This document shows, piece by piece, positions 30,272 to 43,700 of a stretch of 64,000 bases of DNA. Positions within the stretch are counted from its first letter, which is position 1. Each line of letters opens with the position of its first letter. The position numbers and the translations under genes were made by a program. This stretch comes from Dicaeum eximium (taxonomy: Eukaryota > Chordata > Aves > Passeriformes > Dicaeidae), in NCBI GenBank assembly GCA_013396995.1, contig VWZP01002584.1:1000990-1064989 (forward strand), written 5' to 3'. Under the pieces are notes generated by a model. It saw nothing but the letters and a program-made list of their open reading frames with translations. It did no database searches and had not been told where the DNA came from.

Positions 30272-30840
30272 ATCACAGAATCTTTTAGGTTGGAAAAGAC
30301 CTCTGAGATAATGAAGTCCAACTTACAACTGATCTCCACCTTGCCAACCAGATCATGGCACTGAGTTCCACGTCCACTTTCCTTAAACACCTCCAGAGAC
30401 TGACTCCATCACCTCCCTGGGTAGCCCATTCCAACCCTTTCAGTGTTTAACAACCCTTTCAGTGAAGAAATTCCCCCTGATGTCCAGCCTGAACCTACAT
30501 GGGTGCAGCTTGAGACTGTGTCCCCTTGTCCTGTCACTTGTAACTGGGGAGAAGAGACAAACCCTCACCTCGCTGAGGCTTCCTGCCAGGGAGTTCTAGA
30601 GAACCATCAGGTCTCCCCTGTGCTCCTCTTCTCCAGGCTAAACACCCCCAGCTCCCTCAGCTGCTCCTCCTCAGACTCATGCTCCAGACCATTTCCCAGC
30701 TCTGCTCCCTTCTCTGTACCCATCCCAGCACATCGATTTCTTTCTTGTTTTGAGGGGCCCAAAACTGAACACAGCACTCAAGGTGTGACCTCACCAATGC
30801 CGAGTACAAGGGGAGTCCACTGGGTTTGGTTTTTGTTCCT
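30272..30840 (-). mobile_element. CR1 LINE 3' fragment (5'-truncated)
   Basis: On the plus strand the sequence starts ATCACAGAATC followed by a GGTTGGAAAAGACCTC block, the reverse complement of a CR1 3' end, so the element lies on the minus strand. It continues through the typical 3' untranslated part and into the end of the reverse-transcriptase ORF. A minus-strand frame still reads [19 protein letters not shown] followed by VQRR, the familiar C-terminal RT segment. It is about 570 bp, 5'-truncated at roughly 30840, and no longer coding. Confidence 0.88.
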
Positions 30841-33800
30841 TGAAAGGCTTCTTGGGTTCCAAAAATCAAACTGAGAAATCTGAAATCTTCCACACAGCCA
30901 ATTCTTTTGCCATTGCTCCTACTTACACCTTTGCACAAAGCACAATTTTGCAATGCTCTGTTGAATCCAAGTGCAGGTGAATGGCATCACACACAGAAAG
31001 CCACATTCCAGGACTTCCTCAAATGTACAAAAGTATGGGCCCAGAAGACTCAGGCACTGAGTTTTCTTCTCATGAAGAAGCATTATCATCTTGAGGTCTG
31101 AAGTCCTACCCCACAGCATGACTGCTGAAAACCCAGTGAAAAATTATCAGAAATGTTAACCAACATCTCTGCCACCCCTACACCTTTCCAGCTGGATTTT
31201 AGTTCTGGTTGTTTGAAAATGGTACAACCACCTGAACACACCACAGGAGAGACTTCATTCTGTGGCTAAAAACAGGGCCTGTATATCAAACTGACAGGGA
31301 AAAAAAAAAGCCTATTTATCAAGTTGTTTCTCATGAAAAAAAATGGTAAAAAGAAATATTATCAGTTTCTTTTTCTGAATATTCATAGTGAATTCTTCAG
31401 AAAACTTGTGGCCAATAGCCTGGGTGTTCAGTAGCCTGAAGTATATTTAAACATGCGAAACAAAGCTTTTGAGCTGTTCAATATGATAGGCACACTCAAG
31501 TAAGATATTTAAATAACACCAGTTTTCAGCAAGTTATTGACTTTTTCAAGACAAAGTACTGAACCACGATTTCAGGGATAGTTGTCTGAAGTCATTTATA
31601 CTTTAAAGAAAACAAAATTTGAAATGGCCTTTTAAAGGATTAGTAACAAATCCCTAGAGGAATGCAGCCCACCTCAGACAATTTTCAACCTTAAAAGCAA
31701 ATTTTGACATATCCAGAGCATTAATGAAGACAATGTTTATGCCTTACATAGCATGCTAAATGTGAGAACTCTACAGATAACAAAATGCTGTAGAATGTCT
31801 ACTGAAGCTCATAATTGAATACAAAAAAAAAAGTTGAAAAATAGCAGCAGCTTATGGTTGTTGACTACAAGATTTAAAGAAATTAAGAGCATTATCAAAA
31901 GTAAGAGAAAAAGTTAAAAATTTAATTATTTCATTAAAACAAAAAAGTCAGGGGTCTATTTTCCATTTCTTAATTATTTTATAATTATTTTTTAATAGCT
32001 AGCTTAACGACTAGCTTTTGAATAACTATTATAAGGGGTTCTGGTGAAAGGATTAGTACTGAAAACACAGATCAATATTCAGTGGTCATAAATGGAAAAA
32101 GGAAGGAGAAGGGAGAGGTAAGAGAAAAACAGTGCTACACAACCATGAGGCTGAGTCAAAAGCAGGGAGGAATAATTAAGCATGGGAAAAGACACAGACC
32201 TCAAGAGCTCCATAGAGCTGTGCAAGAAAGGCAAAAAAACAGTAAGTGAAAATGAGAAAAATGGAGCTGAATGATTTGAGAAGATTTTAATGTATAATAT
32301 AACATCAACACAAGCAGGCAGAGGTTTGTGTGGTTTAAACATATAAATGCAAATGCTGGCACAGCCTTCAAAATTTTAAAGGAGAACAGCTGTTTGAAAA
32401 CAATGGAAAAGAATCATTATTTTTATTATTACTTCAAGCAACAATCACCATGACAGGGGGAAGGATTCAACCAGCAAAGAAAAATAGGTTATTGCCAGAA
32501 ATCAATAAACTTCAGAGGAATCTGAGTGCCCAGAAATACTACTATCTTTCTTTCTCTCAACTTTATCAATAGTTCTGGTAGAAGAGATTCCTTCTCCGCA
32601 TCAGGTTTGTTTCACTAGTTAAGATATCCCCACACAGAGAGGCAAGTGGAAAAACAGCAGCAGCCACCTATAAAGACAGGCAGCTAGATTAAAAGAATTC
32701 AACTAAGTATGCTCCATCAGCTGAGGAAAGCCATTTTTCTCCAGTCTGCAAAACTCTAAGGTATGATTATACACTGGAGTTTCCCTTCCAACAAATTAAA
32801 CTGTATTTTACAAGGATGTAGAAATGCTGATTTAAAAAAAAAAAGTTACTTATATGCATATAAAGAAACAAATTTTATTTCGCATACAAGTATCTCTGCT
32901 TAGGATTAGATTAATACTTCTACTATGCAGAGAAGCTGCCTGTTCACTAAATTTGTGATAAATTGGAGAAGAGAATCCAGAGTGGAGTACTTTTTAATTA
33001 CCATCCCCATACCCTGCTTCTGTCTCTCCATTCTCCCATGGTTATTCCATGCAGGATTTGGTCAGTGCCTCCTGAGAGGTGGAAGTTGGCTGGAACCTTT
33101 ACTGCCAACGTGTAACATAAATATCACGACAAACTCACACTGCTCAAGCAGCTACACCCATCTCTGCTACAGCACTGTCAACACAGATGGGCAGGTGGGT
33201 ACAAGGAAATGAGGATTTCTTTGGTTTTACCCTTGCAAAGCAAAATCCAAGGTTTCAAGCATCCTTTTTCTTTTTTTTTTGCAATAGGGTTTTCAAGGCT
33301 AAGCTACTTCTTTTTTTGTATCATGATTATAATTACAACATAGTTTCCAAATGCTAAAAGGCAACCAGTATACAGACTTTTCCACTTTGTGTAAAGAGCT
33401 ATTTGAAACAAAACCCTAAATTAAGGCTTCCTGAAAGGCTGAAAGCCTTCAGTGGGACTAATTAGACAGAACCACTAGGCCTTGAGGCTCACAGCTGCTC
33501 ACCAGTACCCTCTGCAAAGACTGAGAATTAAACACATGGTTAGGGGTTTAAATTGATTAAGGGGCATCAGTTGTTCCTCCTCTACAGGTAAAGCCCCAAT
33601 ATCAATCTTTTTATTTTCTAATATACCATTATATGACTAATTAGTAGGCATTATGGCACATCTATCAGTTTAAATGAATTTTTAATGACAATTAATCTGC
33701 TCTTTTTAAAAATTCTTACTTTAAATAAATGGGAAATTCTCCCCTAGTGTTTTGATTAAAAACAAAAGCTAAGCAGTGCTAAAAAAAAGTCAATTAAAAA

Positions 33801-34989
33801 TGAATGGATCTTTTCGTGAGAGACTGTACTGCGAATTGTCAGTCCTTTACATGTTACACAGGAATTCTACTCTTAATTTGTTCTGTAATTTTGTGGTTGC
33901 TGCAAGTATTTATAAACTGGGATATCTGCATTAGGAACACCACACTGGAACAGCTACAGGACTTCACAAACAGAAGTGAACTGTAAGTAGTCAAGATACA
34001 CAGGACAGATTAGACAGTGTTTGATTCTTCACAAGGACTGTGGTAAACCACTCACAATCAAGATTATCAGGCAGGAAACACCAGGGAAGGACTTGGAAAT
34101 CTTTATTTCCATCAACTGCATCAATCTGCCAACAGAGCACACTATCATCCCTGAGAAACATTTTCATCAAGGGAGCAACTGAGTTAATTCATCAGCTTCA
34201 AAAATAATGATCCAACAAAACATAAATGAAGAAGAAACGTAAGTGCATAAGACTTAGAAGAAGGGAAGCAAAAGGTCTCTAAAATACATCAGCCCAAATC
34301 CCATATTTTATCATTGGGCTTTAAGGATAGCTCAAAGCTCTCACAAAAGACTGTGTGCCACTCAACCCCATGTTCTTCTTTCAGCTCAACAGTGATGTGG
34401 CAAAAAGCCACTCCATGTCCTCTCAGATAACACCCCTAAGAGAAATCACTTTATGCAAACATCAGGTCTTGATGGCCTTGACAGTATTTCGTAAAAAGTA
34501 TCTACATATGAATAAATAAAAATTGAGATTTTCTATCAGGTGCATATAACGCCTACAGAGTGCAGAGGAAAGACAAAATGACTCATCATGAAGTATTTTT
34601 TTAACATTCTAAGCAGAAAATCATGCAGAATTAGCCTGCTTGGTGTGAAACTGCCTAACCAAGCCAAAATCAAATCTCTCGTTTCTTCATGCCTTGCCAC
34701 TTTAGTAATGGTAAATTAGTCACTTCCTTCCATCCGGAAGGAGCAGTCCACAGACTTCAGGTGCCTTCGGGGTGTTTAAACCCTTTCTTTCAAAACCAGA
34801 CAAGGATACTTATTCCCAAGAAGGATCTGAGAAAGGTGATGAGGGGGCTGTTTGTATCAACAATTACAGGAGTCCAGCAAATGGAAAAGTTTCTGCTCCA
34901 AGGGTATTAATCAATTTCACATAAGGCAATTAAAACACCAATTCCAGAAGAAAGCAGTTGTGACTTGTCTACAAAACCAATCTGGTAAG

Positions 34990-35700
34990 TCTGAGACAGT
35001 TCCAGAACGTGTTAGTGGATGGAATGTCCTCAAGACCATTAGATGTGCATGAGGCATGTGGGTAATGTGAAGCTCAAGGGCAGCCTGGGCTGCAGGGACC
35101 ACGAAATTTTGGAGTTTGAGACCCTTGGGGCAGCAAGAAGGGTGAGAAGTGTACTCACTACCCTGGACTTCAGGACAAAAGAGGGTCTCTCCAAGATCTC
35201 CTTGGCAGAGTACCAGGGGATAGAGCCTTGGTGGGAAGAGAGAGAGCTGGACAACACTCAAGGATTGCCTCCTCCAGGCTGAAGAACAATGCACCCCTAC
35301 AAAGAGGAAGTCAGGGAAGATTGCCAGGAGGTCTCCATGGATTAACAAGGAGCTCCTAGACAAACACAAGTAGGGTGGAAGCAGGGAAAGTAGCCTGGGA
35401 GGAACACAGAGTAACTGTCTGAACAGGCAGGGAGATCATTAGGAAAGTTAAAGCACTGGCAGAGTTTAATCTGGCCCAGGAGCTCAACACTAACAAGAAA
35501 ACTTTTTAGGTATACCAGCAATAAAAGAAAGCCCAGGAGAAATGTTGAGTCCCCTCAGGAGGAATATGGGACACCTGGTTACCCTGGAAATGGAGAAGGC
35601 TCAGGAATTCAACTCACCAGCAAGTTTTCCAGCCACACTGCCACATACACAAGTTTCCACAGTTGAAAAGATGAAAGCAAGGATTGGGAGATTGAAGTTC
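34990..35700 (+). mobile_element. CR1 LINE fragment, ORF2 region, left part (split by LTR)
   Basis: Sequence from about 35080 follows the coding strand of CR1 non-LTR retrotransposons. The order of motifs matches: a CTGCAGGGACCACGAAAT segment, CCCTGGACTTCAGGA, GCACCCCTACAA, TCCATGGATTAACAAGGAG, and an AATTTAATCTGGC-like block. This corresponds to the region between the endonuclease and reverse transcriptase. It is decayed, with stops and frameshifts, and encodes no intact protein. The left edge is approximate, because similarity is unclear before about 35080. The element resumes on the right side of the LTR. Confidence 0.75.
35696..35700. repeat. Target-site duplication, left copy (AGTTC)
   Basis: This five-base direct repeat lies immediately left of the LTR. 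Together with the copy at 36376-36380 it marks the integration site. Removing the LTR and one copy restores continuous CR1-like sequence. Confidence 0.88.
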
Positions 35701-36375
35701 TGTCCTGGATTGTTAAAACAGAGTATTCTATTTGCCATCTGTTAAAGGCGGGGCAGTTATCTTCTGTTAATGGGGCAGTTTTTCTTATCTCTTCCACAAC
35801 CAGTCTCTCCCTCTGGGGAGATATCTTCTGTTAATGGGCCATTGAGCCTCACTGCATGACTGATAAAATCACATCATCCCATTGTGAGATGTTCAGATGT
35901 GAGATGCCCAGGGGGAGGAGCCAAGCATTCCTACCTGCATATAATCAGAGACTTTGGGACACCGAGGCAGCCTCTTCTCCACTGGATTCCCAGAGGAAGA
36001 CCAGGCCCATCTACACCACCACCAAACTTCCAGAAGGAACCTACACCCTTTCCACAGGATCACTGCTTCAGCAGAACTGTATCTTCCACTCCAGGAGGAG
36101 CAGCCACCATTCCACTGGCCTGTTACCAACACCCTGACCCCCAGGGTGGCAGGTCGTATCCTGACTCTCTCAGTGGGTTTTTTTGTTCGTTTGTTTGTAG
36201 TAGTTACATTTGTATTTTTCAGTTTTGCTAGTAAAGAACTGTTATTCCTATTCCTACACCTTTGCCTGAGAGCCTTTTAATTTCAAAATTGTGGTGATTT
36301 GGAGGGAGGGGGTTTACCTTTTCCATTTCAGGGAAGGCCTTCCTTAGCAGACACCTGTCTTTTCAAACCAAGACA
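35701..36375 (+). mobile_element. Solo LTR of an endogenous retrovirus (ERVL-like by target duplication)
   Basis: The element is 675 bp, begins TGTCCTGGATTG and ends CAAACCAAGACA. These termini are imperfect inverted repeats with the canonical TG...CA ends. It is flanked by a perfect 5-bp direct repeat AGTTC at 35696-35700 and 36376-36380. A TATA-like ATATAAT lies at 35939-35945 and an AGTAAA polyadenylation-signal variant at 36230-36235, so the LTR points along the plus strand, antisense to ROBO1. There is no internal retroviral coding sequence beside it, so recombination between two LTRs probably removed it. A 5-bp duplication is usual for class III (ERVL) elements in birds. The family name is inferred. 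Confidence 0.88.
35759..35838 (+). repeat. Direct repeat inside the LTR U3 region
   Basis: The 17-base unit TATCTTCTGTTAATGGG occurs at 35759-35775 and again at 35822-35838, spaced 63 bases start to start. Repeats in the U3 part of an LTR often correspond to duplicated enhancer motifs. No function is shown here. Confidence 0.7.
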
Positions 36376-36380
36376 AGTTC
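36376..36380. repeat. Target-site duplication, right copy (AGTTC)
   Basis: This five-base direct repeat lies immediately right of the LTR and is identical to the left copy at 35696-35700. Confidence 0.88.
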
Positions 36381-37055
36381 CACCATTGTAGCAGAAGATC
36401 AGGTTTGAGAATGTCAAAGAAACCCAAAGGTGCACATGTCCATGGGACCTGACAAGAAATATCCATGGGTCCTGAGGGAACTGGTGGATGAAGCAGCTGA
36501 GCCACTATCCATCATATTTGAGAATATAGCAGTCTACTGAAGTTCCCACTGACTGGAAAAGGGGAAGCATAATCCTCATTTTTAAAAAGGGAAATAGGAG
36601 AGACCCAGGGAAATTTAGGCCAGTCAGCCTCATGTAAGTGTCATGCAAGACCGTGGAGCAGATCCTTCTGGAAACTATGCTAAGGCACAGGGAGAATAAG
36701 AAGGTGATTAGTGGCAACCAACATGGCTTCACTAAAGGTAAATCATTCCTGACAAATTTGGCAACTTTCTACAGTGAGGCTACAGCAGTGATGGTCAAGT
36801 AAAGGGCAAGAGATGTCATCTTCCTGACTTGAGCAAAGCATTTGCCACATGATATCCTCGTCTCTGAGCTCAAGAGCCATGGATTTGACAGATGGACCAC
36901 TTGGTGGATAAAGAATTGTCTGAATAGTCACACTCAGAGATCAGTCAATGTTTTAATGTCCAAATTGAAAGCAGTGACAATAATGTTCTTCGGGGGTTGG
37001 TACTGGAACCTGTGCTGTATAAAATTTTTGTTGGTGGCACAGGATTAATATGCAC
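36376..37055 (+). mobile_element. CR1 LINE fragment, reverse-transcriptase region, right part
   Basis: This continues the CR1 copy interrupted by the LTR. Recognisable sense-strand blocks include GTCCTGAGGGAACTGGTGGA, TTTTTAAAAAGGGAAA, GGCCAGTCAGCCTCA, CAACATGGCTTCACTAAAGG and a GAGCAAAGCATTTGCCAC block. These are the nucleotide signatures of the CR1 reverse-transcriptase domain (the last corresponds to the FSKAFD-type motif). Multiple stops and frameshifts make it a dead fragment. Similarity fades at about 37055 without reaching the usual CR1 3' end. Confidence 0.82.
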
Positions 37056-40000
37056 CCATAAATCCAACTTTATAACAAAACACAAACTTAATCACTATTC
37101 TAAAGCAAAGCAACAGATCACAAAAACATCTTCCATCCTAGTTAAAATAAACGTCTTCAATGTTTAAAAGCAAAAGGAACACTCATTTAGCACCAAGCCA
37201 TAGTAGTGATCATCCCTGACCTTGAAAAAAGCCTTTCTTGGTATACTTCAGTAGGAAAAAAAGGACCATTTTCCTGTTAATGCTGTCATAAAGCCCACAG
37301 TGAATTACTAAAAATCATTACTTTTATGTTAAAAGCTCTCACAATGACAAGAATGAATTAGCAGGGGACAGGGAAGTAAAAAGACAAGTAATGCTTAAGA
37401 GGCCCACCTCCACAAAACAGAGCTGGAATGCAAATGTCTAAAGCTTTGCATGCTTATTCATATTGCTCATTGAATTGCCTGTCTCTTTGCAATGATTTAC
37501 CTGCTCTCCTTTGCTAATGTACAATCTCCTTCCCCCCCACCACACCCATTAGGAAGATTCCCTTCCTTATAAATACCTGTCACTCACCCCACAGCATGCT
37601 GGCTCTCCACTGACACAGAACTCTGCTAATAATGCTGTTAATAACTACTGGTGAAAAAAACCTGTAGGGGTAGACAAAATTGTAGTGGCAAATAAGGCAC
37701 TGTTTCCAGCACAGATGAGACAGTACCCTACTGTGGACAATAAGCCAGAGGAACTGAAGTTCCAGTCCTGAAAAAAGGAATCTACTCCTAAGAATTACTT
37801 CATGTGAGAGGGAGAAGGAAAAGGCAAATTTCAGCAAGTAAATGTAAGAATTGTTCAAAATTTTAATTCATTAGTATGCCCCCTTCACTGAACATTAAAA
37901 AACTAAGCTGCCTTAAGAAATTCTACATACAGTCCATAAATGTTCACCAGAAGCTACTACTGAATAATAATCCATATAACTTACAAAATTTCTACAAATC
38001 ATAAAAGGTAAACATTACTGAATTAAAACATAACCCTGTAACAATAAAGCCAGCTGGCCCATTTCCTCCAAGTAAATACGTTTTTAAGTTGCTCTTTCAA
38101 TCAAAATATGATAGATGGCATTATAACTAGGTACCGTTCTCGGAAGGAAAGATTTCTTCACACAGCTAAAAAAGAGCATTCCCAACAGGGATTCCTTTAA
38201 AAAAACCCTAACATGTTCATTATGCTTGTTCCATTTTATTTTGAAGGTCAGCAAAGTGCTGCATTCAGATGACAGATTTGCAACGTATCTGTGAGAAAGA
38301 TTTTTATTCATTATACCAAATCCTTATACTTTAAAAATCCACTCTTTTTCTTGTCCTCCTCAAAAACACTCCCAAAATCTTTGTTATATCACCTTCTCAG
38401 GTCTGCAGAACCAACGGCAGAGAAAGATCTGACCAATTCTTTTTTTTTTTCATAAAAACGTCCAAAAGAAAATGTCTGCTTAAGCAGACAAACAAGGGGA
38501 AAATATGTAAGATGGAGCTACAAAGACATCTATTATGCCTTCATATTGCTCCCATCATCATGCCCAATAGCTAATTTTAGTAAATGCATAAATTTAGTTG
38601 GGTACAGTTGCTTTCCAAGTCTAGCAGGATGAAGAAATCCCACAAACTCCTACAGAAACAGCACGTCAACCCATTCTCTGGGACAGGAGATCAAGAATCT
38701 AGGGGTGTTAAAACATTGTCATGAGGAATATCAGCACAGGAGCCCTGGAAACAATGTATAGTTTGGTTGTGTCTCTGTGATCCTTGAAGAAACTCGATGG
38801 AAACAAACAACAGCTATTTTCAAGTAATTTACTGCAAATGACATTCACAGGGTTGGAACATACTTGTGCAGTAGAGTTGTGCACAGCATTAATACATTCT
38901 TGTTATACTTGTATTTTTGTTAACAAAAGGGTACAGTCTTGCAGAACTTGTCGGCTGATGAGCTTAGATTTCTCATTACCATTAAATTACATGGGTCAGG
39001 TGGCTCATTTCAATCAAAAAAGTACCTACAACATCAGTCTTACAGACTTCCTATCTTAAAGACACAAATTGTCTAATATTAACCCAAGTTAAGCATTATA
39101 AAAGAATCACACAACGGCCAAACACAAGAAACTTGCTCGTAATGAACAATTAAAGCCCAAGTCATTACCTGGGAGAAGCTGTCTCTCCTTCCCATAACCT
39201 CTGGCATTATCACCTCACTGCCACTGCTCATAGTTGGCACGAGCTGGACCTTTATTTAACTTGTTTTTCTGCCTTATCCCTCCCCTGTTTTTGGGTTTTT
39301 CTTTTTTGGTAAAACTCCGTAGATAAATTCACGCTAGAACTATTGTGTCTTTATTCTCCTGTCTTGACTAGGTCTTCATTTAAAAAGCACAATTTTTGCT
39401 TCGACTCGCCACAAGTTTCAGCAAACAGAAGTGATCATTATTGCTCTGGAGACTGACCTTGTATTACTTTCATTTCATAAATATTGTAAAATGTTTCAGT
39501 GAGCCACAAACAAAAGCACCACCATGTTTCAGCACACCCTATTAACACAAGTATACATTTTAATAAAAATGTATACAAATGTTCCTCTAAATCATCACCA
39601 TTAACAACATAATTTGCTTAGAGCATCAAACTGTTCCTGCCAGACAGAAATGGCAAGAATGAGCAGCGTTGGATACTACTGAAACACATCATCTCAACTT
39701 ATGTGTGCTCTCTTCCTCTCCCACATCTTTATATTCAACCAGAAGAGTTTTTGAAGAAATAGATATTCCAACTACTACTGGCAGAAATAAGTCTTCCTGC
39801 CACTGAAGCATTTCAGAAGACGCACTATTAAATATGGTTAATGCACCATCAGTCCAGTTGTAAAAACTTTATCTACATACATCAAATAGTTTCCAAAAGA
39901 ACAAAACTACTTAAAATAATGATCTGCAAAATTAGCTATTTATGTTTTATTTCTGTCCAGATTGCCCTACAGCTTCTATACTGATATAATTTGCCAGCAT

Positions 40001-40606
40001 ATCATACAATACTGGAAAATCAACAGAGAAATTCACTGGATGTACAGAATGAAAGGGAAGTTGAAGGAAATTCCAGTGTGAATCACCATTGAGGATTCTT
40101 GGGAGGGGAAGGGGAACAGAAGGGAAAAAAGGAACAGAAATAGTCCCTCCCATAAAGAATGCTTTTCTATTAGAGTTGGGAAGGAGGGCCATGGATTCCT
40201 CAGACAGATGGTGTCAATAGATCTGTCTATTAGTCACTTTGGCAGCAGCACTATGGTGATGGGGCTCACAAAAAGCCACTTAAAAACTCCAAATAAACAA
40301 AAGAGAAGTACATTACGAAGTTGATTCAACTTTCCAGAACAAACATATCGCACAAAACCCTCTACCATTCATTCCAGTTTGCAGTTTCTGCTGCAGCCTT
40401 ACAGACTGTGGCCTCAAAGCAAATCCCCATGTGGGACAAAGCCCAGACCTGAGGGCTTTCCTAAGTCTTTCTGCACCTTTGCTTTTGTGTGGGAACTGAC
40501 AACACACAGGGCTCTTTCCTCAGTCATATGACACTTAAAATTGGAAATCATGGTGGCCAATGCTTCTCCCTCTGGTACTGTAGGATGCTGAGCTCCTCCT
40601 AATGTG

Positions 40607-40715
40607 ATCACAGAATCATTTAAGTTGAGAAAGACCTTTAAGAACATTGAGTCCAACTAGCACTGGTGCCATTGGCCTTCTTGGCCACCTGGGCACAGCT
40701 GCCTCATGGTCATAC
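40607..40715 (-). mobile_element. CR1 LINE 3' end fragment
   Basis: The plus strand starts ATCACAGAATCATTTAAGTT, followed by GAGAAAGACCTTTAAGAACA and GAGTCCAACTAGCACTG, typical of a CR1 3' end read in reverse complement. The following block, TTGGCCACCTGGGCACAGCT, resembles avian CR1-associated repeats but is less certain. Confidence 0.7.
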
Positions 40716-43700
40716 CTCCTTATATTTTAAGTAATCAATTCTTAAATGTTTTAAATTTACATCTACCTGGTTTAATTCTCTGAATTCACATTTCAGAAGT
40801 GTGTAATGCCAACAGATATAAATAAGACATTCTTAAGTAAAAACACTTGAATATAAAATCCTTCACAAACCCTACCAACTTGGTTAGTTTGTACTGAGAG
40901 AAAGTCTAGCAGAGGAAAAAACATCAAAAATAAAATGAAATAAAAAAATTAGAGTTACAATATTACTACTGAAAAAATTATTTATTTTAATAGAACATGG
41001 TAGGTTAAAAATAGCTAAATTTGACAAAGTATCTAAATGCAATAGCAACAAAGTCAACTTTGTATTATTCATTAGCTATTAACTGGCATTCATCTTAAGT
41101 TCAACAAGTATATTTTACTCTATAAGAAATTAAATATATTTTAAAAATACATATTCTTAGGATTACACTCTTCCTCTCTGTTGGTTCACTGATTAAAATA
41201 AGCTGTAGCAATAATGTTAAACAGTCCTTTTGATGGCCAGGAACTCAAAAATGCATTTTTAATTCTCAGAAATATTTAGAACATTCATGCAGTTAGAGTC
41301 CATCCCACTGTCCTACTTTATCCCTCCAATGAGAAATTTAACTGAGAGAAGGAGGAGTTGAATGCTGGTTTTTAGGGTTTTTTAAGCAGAGGCAGATGTT
41401 TAACACACATCATCCATCCTCAGAGAGGACAAACACGTAGCTCCAACAATCTTGGCTGTCAGGCATGTAGAAAGGAATGCCTAAGTCAAACAAAGACAAG
41501 GTTGGTCTTATCACAGGTGATGCATGGTCAGAAAACTCCTTAGAAAATGATCAAGAACAAAGAGACAAAGAATTATACTTTAATTACCCACAACAAAGCA
41601 TTCCACCTGCCTCGCACAAAATCTGAGTCATGCTTTAATTACAGAAGATTCCCTGGTTATAACTCTGCCTGCACTAGCATGGCAAATGTATCTGCAAGAA
41701 CATCTTCCCTCTTTTTGTTTCTGTGCTAGAAGGGGAAGCTCCTCTAGAAGAACCCACAGACTCACCTGAAGACAGGCCACAGCTCCTGGAGGTGAGTACA
41801 GAGTCACACCCAGGCTAAGGAAGGCAGCAAGACCTTAGTCTGCTCATGACATCTAAGTCTGACCTAACCATACATACATATGGAGAAAACACAATGTGTA
41901 AAATACCAATGGCACAAGTCTCCAAAATTCCTTTTTGGTCTTTCCTTGAAGTTGGATCTTGAACTGCAAGCCCCACATGAGGCTAATCTTAGAGGATCAG
42001 CCTGATAATGGGGAACCATCATTACCCTTGCAGTGTCTTCATTAGAAGTAAATATAAAGGGTATATATAGCCATGTACAAGGATTTGTTTGCATTTACAA
42101 AGGATCTTAATCCAAGAAAAGTAAAAAACACTTTCTAAACTTTGACAAAAGTAGCAGTGTAGTATTTTATGAATTGCTTATAGCAATACTCAATCATCTC
42201 ATAAAACTTAATTCCAGGTTTTGTGTGTGTGTTTTGAAGCCAACTATGTTCATCTGAAAAATAATTTGGTTTCTACTGAACCACAACCTGACAGAGACAC
42301 AGACACACAAAAGGCAGCTCCTGGCACTTCCTGCTGTTTATTCAAAAGACAAGAGCAACACTGCTCTGTAACCAGTGTTATGCTAAATTTTAATTCACTC
42401 AGTTTTATGCTGTTGGACATGCACTTCCCTTAGGGAAAGGGAAGGAATAGGAGCAGTGTGGCCTTGTGTTCACATGGCAGAATCAACCCAGGTACTGCAA
42501 TAAGAGAAGAGGATGTGGATGCAGGGGGAAGAGTGGCATTTCCTAAGGAAACTGCAGCATTACCATAGCAATCCTCCAATTAGTGTCTCACACAGATGTA
42601 GAAGGAATCAAACAAAAAATGCTTAGCAATGTGGATGGGAGGGACAATGAAGCACTTGTCATTACATTTTTTAAATGGCACTTCCTATTCTAATGGAACA
42701 CAAAATTCACTTTATAAACAACATTCTCCTGTCTGAAATTTCCCAAATTGTAACAAGCTGTTTAAATATATTCAAGCTACACCTTTTTATTCTAAATAAA
42801 CATAAGCTTCATTATTTTAATAACACTCTTCATTTTTTCTTTAAGGCTGAATATTTTCTCAGAGAAAACATTTCCCCCCCTTCTCCAGCATGCCTAAGCC
42901 TGTGTTTGTAATGAAGGAGACAGGCAGTAGTAGAGGATTAAAGGCTTGTCTAAAAGGAGTTGCTGAAAATTGTCAAAACTATTGGCTGTTCATGAGAAGG
43001 ATGAATCTGCTATGGTAAAAAAAAAAAGAATCACAACAGACTTATTTGTATTCTATGCAAGGATGAATCTATTTCACACTAAATAACTGGGTATCATGAA
43101 CAAAAAAGATGGCACTTTGTGGTCTGGAAGAACAAATACAACCTCACATCTATCTCAGAGAGAAAGAATTTGAAGCAAGATAAAGATTTTGGAAGGAAAA
43201 TAAAGAAGCTTTTACCTCAGGACAATGGATTTCCATTTGGGATTAAAGGGTCCAATAAATAGTCTAGCTCCATAGCTAGAACACTAGTGTACCAAAGAAG
43301 TAAGAAACTTAATTGCCTACTACCTTGTAAGAAACATTCCTCATAACAGTAAACTCTGCTATTTAACTGTATTATGAACAATATATTTGTATACATAGGA
43401 TATACAAAAATAAACTAGCAAAACTAATTTCCTTTCTATAAAAGTGTTTGGAGAAAAGAAAAGTAAAGAAAGCTGACCAAGACACAGTCATTAGCATCTG
43501 CACTCACCAATCAAAAAAATCCATATAATAGACAGAAAGCTAAAACTTATGAAGGACATGAAACAGGACTGCCTATTTATGTACCTGTTCAAAAATACTA
43601 TAAAGCTTCAGCTATCTACCCTGAAACATGTTGGACCTGAAAACTCAGATTACTCATGTTATCAATTCCTCAAATCACTCTCTCTCAATTCTGACACACA

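Noticed and set aside
30443..30874. Plus-strand 143-codon frame
   Set aside because: It runs antisense through a CR1 fragment and is not a gene.
34917..35369. Minus-strand 150-codon frame
   Set aside because: It runs antisense to the CR1 copy split by the LTR, with no gene evidence.
35884..36231. Three overlapping plus-strand frames of about 90-115 codons
   Set aside because: All lie within the solo LTR, which is non-coding; they do not resemble any retroviral protein.
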